Part shown: piece after piece, positions 47,701 through 59,900 of the stretch | Layout of the letters: the number at the start of each line of letters is the position of its first letter | How positions within the stretch are numbered: the stretch's first letter is position 1 | Assembly (NCBI GenBank): GCA_964019415.1 | Contig: OZ025879.1 | Coordinates: forward strand, 4,384,137 to 4,448,136 | From: Ianthella basta | Lineage: Eukaryota > Porifera > Demospongiae > Verongiida > Ianthellidae | Direction of reading: 5' to 3' | DNA length: 64,000 nt | Position numbers and translations under genes: made by a program | Notes under the pieces: model-generated | What the model was told of the DNA's origin: nothing | The model's database searches: none | What the model saw: only the letters and a program-made list of their open reading frames with translations

Positions 47701-50700
47701 GTGGAGTCACCACTGGGGGAGTTCCAAGGTCCTGTCTCTGATAGCTCACATAGTATCCTGTAGCACCTGACACTTGGGACCAGGAGATACTTGATGATGT
47801 TGCTGAAGTATCACTCCATGCAATGGAGGTAGGTGGCTGCAAGGTGGTGCTTACTATTCATAGCAGAAGCAGAACAAAAGACCTGAGTAGCTGTAGTACC
47901 TCAATGTGACACATACATGAATAGCAATTCAAATCAGTTCAATTGCTGGTTTATCAAGTCGATTCATTCATGCTGATTACAATAATTTCAGTCACCTCAG
48001 TGGCTGCATGTCTGCAAGGCTGTGTTTACTGCATTTAAAACACAAAATAAGATCGCCTTCCTATGAAAGTTAGGCACGTATGTATATATGTCAGTATTAG
48101 AGAAATTCTGACAGTGACCTGTTTAGTAGTCTGATGTTCTATGCAATTATATTCGCAGTACTGCATAGTTAAGTACAGTACATATAATTGGCGAGTCAGT
48201 TATCTCTATAAAGTACTAATGAAAGTCACAAATCAAAAGAAATCAAATTGTCACTGCAAGGTCGGTTGGCTATGGCGACTAAAACTCCACGATAAGCATA
48301 GGTTTCCTGGGTTCTAAACCAGCTGGTGACAAATTTCCCTTCCTTGCAGTATAATTATAGCTATGTATACAGTACTTTATGGGTCGGTTGTCCCGACCGC
48401 ATATATGCAATTGGTTATCAATTATCAACCTGGTGACGTCATTATGGCGGCTAAAAGTAGCTGAAGCAGCAGCCTTTGAAACGAGGAAGACTGGAATAAA
48501 GCGTATTTGGACAATTTAAGACTAAGAAGGGTGGGGGCGTTTCTGCACAAAGGAAAATGCCTCCACGATAAGTGAACAGACAGTGCGGGGGCTAAACAGA
48601 CTTGTACCGATTGCGTGCAACGATTTTCTGTAACCTGCGTTCCAGACTACTGAGAAAACTGTCAAATCACGACCAGTCGGTGATTCAGGTCGCCCGCCTT
48701 TGCCACATACCCTGAATCTCCTGTACACCATCCGCCAATAAAATTGGGTATACTAAAGGTCACTCAAAAATGACGTCACTAGGTCGATAATTGATAACCG
48801 ATAACCAATTGCAACCATCCGGTCGGGCAACCGACCCAAAAAGTACTGTATACGTATCTCTATTTAATTTTACATAGACTATGATGTGATAATTATAACA
48901 AGAGAAATGGCTGATTCTGTAGAAGCTCATTACTGAAGTGTTTGGGTTACTGCTGGTATGTAGATGAAGTTTTGTGCCTCCAGAATTCACATCTCAACCC
49001 TACATATATAGATATACATAGATATCCAACTTCACAGCTCAAAACTGAGGTGGTCACAAGAGGTAATTAGCTGAGAAGGAAAGGATCATAAGCATAAGCA
49101 CAGCAAGGCCCGATGGAAGAAGCTACGTCCGAAGGCAAAGCCGATGGAAGGAGCTACGTCCGAAGACCTTAAGGCAACCTGTCGAACAACGACGCCGATC
49201 GTGACTTGTTTTGACCAACCGTAGCTACAATAATTCTCCTCCTATCACCTTATTCAACAGCTACATACGGATGGGCTACAATGGTACATTACACAGATGA
49301 ACTAAACATGTAGTACAATGTAGACTTCAAAGACACCATGGCTATAAAGGGCATACTACATGCACATACTAGCAGGGATTGAAGAAGCCCCCCATATCCA
49401 CAAGCAAATTTCAACTTTAACTGGCTGCCCCCCTCCCCCCCCCCCCCCCCCCCCCCCACTCGAATCTTTGCTAAAAAGCAGTCACCCTCTTTTCTACCAG
49501 CTGACTGAAAGGCTCAATTTAGATACTCTAAACTTTATAAGATGTCAAATTATTCAAGAACTCCCAGTGGCTGTGATACTACTGCCCCTAACTTACAAAC
49601 CATTTCATTCCTATAATAGTGTACAAAATTTACTTGGTGCACAATGCACATGCTTATTGGCTATGGAAAGGAAGAAACAGCATAATATGAACATACGTAC
49701 AGTACCTATAGAATGTATACTTTAATTACAAAAGCCATACAAATAGGCTGAAATGTCAGTTATTGGATATCATTATCATGTGAACCACACTCACCTCCAT
49801 TAATGAGATACACTCCAATGAATGCTGACTGGCCACTGGACACTCGGCATTCCAGGTCTTGGTTCACATATGCAATTGAGTCAGTGTACATGTGGATATC
49901 AGTGTGTCCATTGAGTGGAGGGTCTACACCTACACCACCATTGTCTCGACAGCGTTTAGTACAGTCTTGACAAGGTAGATTTTCAATCGGGCCAGATGAA
50001 GTAAGTCTGCCTGCACATGTCCCCAGCTTCATACCTTTGTTGTTATACCATGATATCTGTGCAGCCAGTGGGTCACCTCCATTGCAAACAATATGGTCAT
50101 TACCAACTGCGGGATCTACTTGAGACCCCTCTGGTTCTCGTGGGCTGTTAGTGCGTGTGAGTGTGGTGTTGGTGACAAAGCTGTGCCTAGGGAAGAATAC
50201 TCTCAAATCACCATCTTCATTCAACAAGGACAGACCATCTGTGGGGGTGGGGGTGGGGCAAACGAGATACAATACCATACACATCAAGTGATACTTGTTC
50301 AAACATGCATTTGTTACTGTATGCATACAAAATGAATACAAATTGAATACTGGCATGATAACTGTAGCATGCCAAATTTACAGTTAATTGATATGGCACT
50401 ATTGTCTAGCAAATGCAGATGAAATAATTAAGTGAACTTAATTAAGTAAGCAGTGATTGTGCTATTTTGCCATGGATAGGAAATAGGAATGTGATCTGCC
50501 TTTAACTAATGCCAATTACACATCACCGACTTCGCTTCGGCATGACATTCTATAAAGGCCTAAAGTAGTTACATGCTGGTATAAATGAACCTGTATATTC
50601 ATAGCATATACCATGTGGTACAGTAAGTGCATTAATGATAAAGAGGTACCGCTTGTACTGACCATCTTAGGCCTCATGCTCATTAAGCTAGTGACTGGAT

Positions 50701-53700
50701 GGGACTGAATAGTTTTCATTACATGTCAATGCCATATCCTTAATACAACCTTGCGATCAGAACAACTTGCAGCAGGTAAGTGAGTTGATTGAAATGATCT
50801 CAAACTGGACTTGCCAGATGCACTAAGATTTAGTTTAAAGGTCCACTGTCACAGTTTTAAAATTTTCATATTGATAGTGCTTTGTGAAACATCTTCAATG
50901 ATACCTATTTCAGTGTCCTTTGCCTCACGATGGGGGAGTTACGAGGGCGCAAAGTTGCAAAAAGACCAATTATGCGTGGGCGTTTCCGGTTTTCCGGTTC
51001 TAACAATGCCAAAACGTCGTGACGTCACAGTAGGCTCCGGAATGTTTGCACAAGTATGGAGGAGAGTAGGCCAGGCAACGGACTGAACAAGAAATTGTTA
51101 TCTCCTGCGTGTCTTTATCTTACGATGAAGGCGAAACTTCTTGAGACAATGAAGGAGATACCCCTGCTGATTCTGAAATAGATCTGGGCATGCGGGTTGC
51201 GCAGCCGTACGGTACGGCACGACATCAATTTTGCGACACGACCAATAATAGGGTGACGCCCGTTCTCAGCCCTACAAACGCCGATTCGCACCGGTCTTGG
51301 ACTGTTACAAGAGCATACGAAACAGAGATGGTACACTAGCCTAGAACTGATTTGTCACCTCGTACAAGGCGAAACAGCTGAAATACGAAGTGTGCCGAAA
51401 ACATATTTCGGAGCACTCGGCACGTATTTCAGGTCACTGGCTCGCACATCGCATCTCTCCACTCCTACTTGCTAGGTAGTAGGGCACACACAAGCTCTGG
51501 TCACAGCAAAAGATTCAGAGGAAACCACCCCCTGCTCTCTACCGAGAACGGCTGCGCAGAACACCAGGAGGTGGGGGCATCGAAATGGCCCTGGGACGCC
51601 TTTTTCGTCATCCTAAAGCTACTACTCTCCCTTTCGTCCTTTGTAGCGATTTGTCGTCTTCTCGATTGGCTTTCTCTGTGATAGGAAAGACTCTCCTGTA
51701 AGTTAAAGCGCCATTCGGATTCTGACGGATGTACTAAAGTGAGCAAAGTGGTTGTTGCTAGAATATTTACACCAAGAAACAGCGAAATGGCAGGTAGGGC
51801 ATCAGTCGCAATCCGAAAGGCGCTCTAACTTACGGGAGAGTCTTACCAAGCACATAAAGACCCTGCCAACAGCTGCTGGCCATCGCTTCTTCAGACTATC
51901 GCTCATTGTGAAATGAAGCAGCGACCGTTGCCTCTACCATAGATCTATGCCTCCACTGGCCCTACTACATCCTCCAGCAACGCATTTGTGATGCATCGGG
52001 GCGAGTTCATCAGCAAGAGGGACGTGAATAGCCAGTCGGCGATTGTCTTCCCACACGGCGTGTGACACGTTCAAGGCAAGCCTACTGTGACGTCACAGCA
52101 ATATGGCGGATTTCTTCGGCTGATTTTCCGAAAGTGAGCCATTATCCCTCTACCAAGGAATTTCGAAGCGCTCTAACAGCGATTTTCGGTGGTTTTAGAC
52201 GATAATCTATCATATAAAGGCAACTTGTATAACCGTGACAGTGGACCTTTAAAGTACACGGTCACGTAATGTGGAAATGAGACAATTTAATGTTTATAAC
52301 CTTGAAACCTTGAAGCCTGATTTACTACACCTTGCATGCATTGGAGCACCTCCTTCAGTGTTGGCCCTGACTTTGTCAAAGTAGAAAAGGACAGAACTGA
52401 GGCAGACTGAGTCTGTACCCCATTAATGTACCCATAGGAGCTGTCAAGACACCAGTGCTCCCATTCTAGCTGCCCTGCACAACAGGCAGCTCTGAATACA
52501 GTGAAATCTGTCACCTTTGGGCCAGTTCTAACTGACCCATATAAAGAGGTGGCTGCATTACAGAGGTAGATTGCAACGGTATGGCGCTATTCAGGGCCAG
52601 GGAAGCTGGCTGTTTTAGAGAGGTGGATGTCTAACACAGTTATTATCTTAGTCCGGTTCCACCGTATTCCTTCAAGATTGATTGGAATTGTTGGTTGGGC
52701 TAGAGTCATCAAATGATCACTGCAGATCCCTGGCTGCTGAATGCTGTGCAGGGCCACTACATACATAGGCTTCTTGTAGTAACCACATTAACATTACCAT
52801 GTATCACTCCAACCAGGCAAAACAGTGCCTCAGAGAGGTTGCTATACAGAGTGTGCATCTTAGTTACTGTTACTTGTACTGATCTAAGTCCCATACATGC
52901 ACTGGTGGCCACTATAGCAGGGGGAAAGGTATGCATCTAAATCCCACAGATGCATGCGCATCTGTGGGCACTCAATGGGGTTTGCAATATCATGGTGTCA
53001 TTTACATGCAAACAAATGCCTGGCAGCCAGTTCTATTTTACTTGTTGGACTGAACTACCAAATAGAAATAAACTTTGGTGGGAGAATATTTTCATTAAAT
53101 GCAGAAGAAAAAATGAATTTCATATGATGAAGACAGGCCACGCTCCATTTATGTATAATGGCAGCATTGTGACTGCAAGCACATGGCATGCACTTTCTTT
53201 CACGTGATTTCATTGAAGGGGCAGCCAGGGAACGCTTTGGAAATAAACTGCACAGTGTAGGTTTCCAGCAACCTGCCTTTCAAAGTGTATGTGAGGGTTT
53301 TCCTTTCTAGTAATGTGTTAGTACATTCCACACCAAATAAACTACAAGTCATCTCCACTTTGCCTATATGCTGCAAATGTTTCACAATTTTCACAAATTG
53401 AGTACTGTCGCGAATATTTCTATTGCAAACATTTATATGCATAACAATAGGTATGATACAATAATAACATGTACTATGACATCATATGAAGATGGTGTAC
53501 TAGCAAACGTCGACGGAAGCACTTGTTTGCTTGACTTCAGAAGCTACTGCTCCCAATATATCTCATAGAAACCCTTAGTTGTCAATGAAGTACAGCTTCC
53601 GTCGTGAAACATTGTAACATTTCTGACCCCCCATTTACGTAGAAAGCAATCTGTGAATTTCTGCGGCAGCCCCTATATTGTTTTCAAATTGGCATTTTCG

Positions 53701-56700
53701 TATGGTTTCATGTTACGGAACGATATAATTATATATATATAAAGGGTGTGTAAAAATGTTTCCTCCAAAAACAAGGGCAGATGTAGGGATGGTGCAGTGT
53801 GTCTCAAGGGCATAGCAAACCACCTGGCAGAAAAAACGTAGGAACAAGGAGGAGGGCCGGTCCATGCAAAGAGGGGGGCCAGCCGGTACATGCAAACTGA
53901 GGTCATTAACATTCGCTAACTTTGAATACATTTGCACCATCTCTACATCTGGCAACATTTTGCTGCACTTGCGGTCTTGATACCATCCTCTACTTCTCCA
54001 CCTGCATATTGATGTGCAATTGTGAGTGTGCAATAACAAGGCCTGCCACACGCGGCTAAAATTGCATTTCCATTCCAGCTATGCATCTTCCCATGTACAT
54101 ATCACCAATTAGCTGCATGCCTACACCCATGTACATGACTAAAGCACTGATGAGGAAGGCTGTACAGCTATATAGCAATTGCAGGGTCTGGTGTACCATG
54201 GCGCATGCATGTACAGGTGCATTCTGATATGCTGTAAGACACTAGCTACCTGGATGTACGTATGTAGTGTACAGCTATGGTAAGTATTGACACTGCAGTT
54301 GAGCTTAGTGGTTTGCCGGGGTCTCATGGCAGAGCGAGATAGCTGGATAAGAACCCAAAGAATAAGGAGCCTGCAATTGACACTTTCATGGAAACACGTA
54401 ATGATTTGGAAGAGTCCTAGAATCTAGGAGATCCTAGATTCTAGAGCACGTGCAGCAAAGGTGATTGAGTAGCAAGCAATTTGCAGGGCTAAACCTGGTG
54501 GAAATTATAAGGGAAGATGGAGCACAGCAAAGCAGAGTGATGGGCAAATTGTAAGGTTGTACCTGAAGGTGTAAAGAGGAAGCTGAATAGCCGGAATGGG
54601 TGTGCAGTAGTAGGTGGCGTAGCAAAATGTTGCCAGATGTAGGGATGGTGCAAATGTATTCAAAGTTAGCGAATGTTAATGACCTCGGTTTTGCATGTAC
54701 CGGCTGGCCCCCCTCTTTGCATGGACCGGCCCTCCTCCTTGTTCCTACGGTTTTTCTGCCAGGTGGTTTGCTATGCCCTTGAGACACACTGCACCATCCC
54801 TACATCTGCCCTTGTTTTTGGAGGAAACATTTTTACACACCCTTGTTTCTTGACTTTTTATGGAATACAAATTGCACATGTACAATGGTTGGTCTACTTG
54901 AAAGGCTTTCAAACAACAGTGCCAACAAATGAATGTGCCTTGAATGCATGGCAGGATGTGTAGCACATTGTGGGATGTGGCTGGGTGGGCAGCCTAGGGT
55001 AGGCTGTGGTGGGTGGGTGCAAGATGTATTACTTCTGTTTTGATAGGCTATCATGTTGCAAAGTTCACTGTGATATGGGCTAAGTGGCAGAACAGGGAGG
55101 CTAGGGGGCTGTAGCCCCTCCCCCCCCAAATACCTGGTTCAAGAAATTGTAGCTGTAGGCAAGATTGGCTTGGTCATGGAGCGACTCCCTCTATCCTAAT
55201 CATATTTCGCTGCCACTCTGACTCCCTGTTAAGAGGGCTCTACATATATGCCCACACCACAGGCGATCTAGATGTACGGCCCCTACCTGCATGCAAGAGA
55301 GTTGCACCATACCTACACCGTTGAATGCGGAGTGATTGTGGAGTGGAACCGGAAGTGACAGCTACTCTGCACCACCAAACGAACGCGGAAATGACGGCCG
55401 GAAGCAATCACGCAGTAATTGAAAATGGCTGCTAAATGGCATGACCGCGGATAAACTCCGAAACGTCGCGCGGGCGAATGTCGGTCGAAGCATGTCCAGT
55501 CTGAACAGTCAGCTGACTGCGTTGACGAACTATTGAATAGCAACTGTAAGAGGATTAGGTCGAAAACCGTGTCTAAAACGTGTATGTACGTCAGCGTAAG
55601 ATGGCGTCTTTCTCTCAGGACCACCTACCCAAGGTCTGGAAACCTCCATTTGTGGACTTGTTCGCGGAGTCATCAAACCTACAAAAGGAACTTACCCGTC
55701 AAAAGTGCTGTAGAACTGTGGGTAAATTATTCTCTTACTCCCTACGGTTCGTGAGTTACAGCTGACGGAGAATAAGAAGAATAAGAAGACGATTACACGG
55801 AAAAAGGCTTCGACGCTTTCTACACGACGGCGCGCTTGCGCGTCAAAGTAAGGCTAGCTCTGTATACTGTACAGCCTACCTTCCTTGTAGGCGGTTTCTT
55901 GTGCCGGTTCTTTCTACTGTTCAGGAGTAGCGCTACTTTCCGTTTGTATTACAGCATACAAACAACCACCACCATCCCTACATAGACAGCACTACCGTGC
56001 TGTCTGATATCTATAATATGCGAACCTACGGTTGTACGTCAATGCTTACATTTATATCTATATATATAAAGAAGTAGTTGAGCAGAACGGTTGTTCGCGA
56101 ATTCCTCCTGCGAGCAACGGCGCATGGACACCAAACTTTCCCAGATTACGGACGCCACACCCGGTCTCGATCTAAGGGGGGCGACGTGGGTGAAGAAGCC
56201 CCTGTCGAGGAGTGCGCGGCGAAAAACCTCCAAACGACCGTCCGCCATCTTTGATTTACGGAGAAAATATACGGTTTTCCGCGCACGTTCCTATGCTGCC
56301 AATACAAAAGAAGAACCCCAACTGTTGTTCGCGAACTCCTCCCGCGTATGTCGACGAAACGTGCCCAACCGTTCCCAGCTATCGCACGCTGTACCTCACA
56401 TCAATATAAGGTGGTAGACGTGCTAACATAAGCTGCTACCAAGGAGCGCGCGGCGATAACCCAGGAGGAACCGACCGTCGGCCATCTTGGATCTCTTGGA
56501 AGAAAATATGCCGTATCCTAGACGTTCGCGCAGGTTCGAGGATTACACCCAAGCTAGCGCGATGCCGAAGCTGAGAAAAAGGAAAGGGGGGTTGTCTCAC
56601 ACAGAAACCATCAGCTTCTTACAACTATCCGTTGTTTGTGTACGGATCTTCCATGTAAATTGCATGCACACATGGTAGGTCAAGTCACACTGACATCACC

Positions 56701-56781
56701 AGGCCAGCCTGGACTATCCTTTGCCAGAGCATGCATGACCAGCCAGTGCATTACTAGCTGGGGCCTGAGTAGCAATGGCAT

Positions 56782-56862
<81 letters not shown>

Positions 56863-57007
56863 ATGCAAGTGTTGTGTGTGTGTGTGTACATGCATGTGTT
56901 GTATGTGTGTGTGTGTGCGTGTGTGTGTACATGCAAGTGTTGTGTGTGTGTGTGTACATGCATGTGTTGTATGTGTGTGTGTGTGCGTGTGTGTGTACAT
57001 GCATGTG

Positions 57008-57071
<64 letters not shown>

Positions 57072-59721
57072 CATTGTGTACTCCAAAGTTTGTATGCCAT
57101 TTTCAAGTCGGAGCTGTCCATTATGTTATTTTGGTGAAGTGAAGATGTACAAGGAGTGAAGTGAAAATGTAACAGGGAAGATAACAATAATAGCTCCAGT
57201 AGGGCATCACCCGGTCAGCTCATTAGTGTAATGTATTACCAACCCACATATGAACATGTACCGTATGAAGTTTAAAATTATTGAGCTAACAAGAACACCT
57301 ATGTGCTACGTAGTTATGCAAGCATGTATCTATATAAATAAAGAAGGAGTGAGCAGAACGGTTGTCCGCGAAGCGCTCCCGCGAGCAACGGCGCATGGAC
57401 ACCAAACTTTCCCAGATTACGAACGCCATACCCGGTCTCCATCTAAGGGGGGCGACGTGCACTAAGAAGCCCCTGCCGAGGAGCGCGCGGCGAAAAACCT
57501 CCAAACGAGCGTCCGCCATATTGGATTTACGGAGAAAATATACGGTTTTCCGCGCACGTTCCTATGCTGCCAATACAAAAGAAGAACCCCAACCGTTGTT
57601 CGCGAACTCCTCCCGCGAACGTCGACGAAACGTGCCCAAACGTTCCCAGCCGTCGTACGCTGTACCTCACATCATTATAAGGTGGTAGACGTGCTAAAAT
57701 AAGCTGCTGCTGAGGAGCGCGGGGCGAAAACCCAGGATGAACCGACCGTCGGCCACCTTGGATCTGCGATAAACGTACAGGACCCCTCTACAGGACGCAC
57801 TAGACCCCCCTACAGGAAGCACTCGACCACTTTACAGCATACACTGGACCCTCCTACAGGGCTTGCCGAAGGCGGGGGCCTTGCAGCTAGTCTATATATA
57901 TAAAGAAGGAGTGAGCAGAACGGTTGTTCGCGAACTCCTCCCGCGAGCAACGGCGCATGGACACCAAACTTTCCCAGATTACGGACGCCACACCCGGTCT
58001 CGATCTAAGGGGGGCGACGTGCGCGAAGAAGCCCCTGCCGAGGAGTGCGCGGCGAAAAACCTCCAAACGACCGGCCGCCATCTTGGATTTACGGAGAAAA
58101 TATACGGTTTTCCGCGCACGCTCCTATGCTGCCAATACAAAAGAAAACCCCAACCGTTGTTCGCGAACTCCTCCCGCGAGCGTCAACCAATCATGACCAA
58201 AACGTTCCCATCCGTGGCACGCTGTACCTCACATCAATATAAGGTGGTAGACGTGCTAAAATAAGCTGCTACCAAGGAGCGCGCGGCGATAACCCAGGAT
58301 GAGCCGACCGTCCGCCATCTTGGATCTTGGAAGAAAGTATGCCATATCCTAGGCATTCGCGCAGGTTCGAGGATTACACCCAAGCTAGCGCGATGCCGAA
58401 GCTGAGAAAAAGGAAAGGGGTTGTCTCACACAGAAACCATCAGCTTCTTACAACTATTCGTTGTTTGTCTACGGTGATCTTTCATGTAAATTGCATGCAC
58501 ACATGGTATAGGTCAGTCACACTGACATCACCAGGCCAGCCTGGACTATCCTTTGCCAGAGCATGCATGAGCCTGTGTCCGACCAGCTGGCATATGCCGA
58601 GCACACGGAGAGACCCGCCCTTATGCACCTGGTGGTGAGACCAGGAATGTTGTTTATAGAGAAGTACTATAGCTAAAAGGTGTGTAGAAATGTTTCCTCC
58701 AAAAACAAGGACAGATGTAAGGATGGTGCAGTGTGTACCTGCAAGGTATGGCAAAACCACCTGGCGGAAAAACCGTAGTAACAAGGAGGAGGGCCGATTA
58801 ATGCAAAGGGGGGGGGGGGGGGAGGGGGCAGTTGGTCCATGCAACAAGGAGGAGGGCCGGTCCATACAAAACCCAGGTCATTAACATGCGCTGACTTTGA
58901 ATACGTTTTCACCATCCCTACATCTGCCAACATATTGCTGCATTCCTTTGTACATTATATAGCTTTTTATTGCAGAAAGTCTGCATGGACATGGTAGGTC
59001 GGTCACACTGACATCACCAGGCCAGCCTGGACTATCCTTTGCCAGAGCATGCATGACCAGCCAGTGCACTACTAGCTGGGGCCTGAGTAGCAAAGGCATT
59101 ACCAGCCTGTGTCCGACCAGCTGGCATACGTCGAGCACGCGGAGAGACCTGCCCTTCGGTCCGCTAGTTAAATATAATTGGGCGAAGTATTGGGTATAGG
59201 GAATTTATATTGTCGGCCATTTTATTCGGCCGGAAGTGGACCGTGTGCGAGGCCAAGGGACTTTGAAAACCGGCTTCTAAACGACGTCTAGACTCTTACA
59301 GCACTTCTGGTCGACGGGCAAAGAGACAGCTTCGAGACAGCGCCCAACAGGTCATCGACTTCGCCCCGCGCCTTCTTCGATAATGGCCGCGCCCGCCTCG
59401 GAGGACTTCACTCCGCCGCCAGGAACACATGACAGGAGTAACGTAGAAACTGGTGAGCGCCGTGATATGTACACGCTAACATCTTTCAACCGTTTCTAGC
59501 GTTGAAAAGCTTAGCTCGCACGGTTGCTCTTCTAAATGCTCTTCAGAACCTGGCCCACGCGTACTGCGCTGTAACAAACGTACGTAGCTTTTGTCATCAC
59601 AGAACACTAGCTACTCTCGCGACTGTGGGTTCCTTGGTACATTATGTTTCTGTAAATACTCATTGTAAATGCATGTGCTGTAAGCATTCATGTGTCTGTC
59701 TGTGCTGGAGATTTCTTTGTG

Positions 59722-59797
<76 letters not shown>

Positions 59798-59844
59798 GGG
59801 TGTGTGTGTATGGGGTGTGTGTGGTGTGCAGTGTGTGTGTATGT

Positions 59845-59900
<56 letters not shown>

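Noticed and set aside
56680-57187. Long cysteine-valine and histidine-threonine frames
   Set aside because: They are translations of TG/CA microsatellites; the same holds at 20780-21233, 39171-39377, 59688-60183 and 63594-63882.
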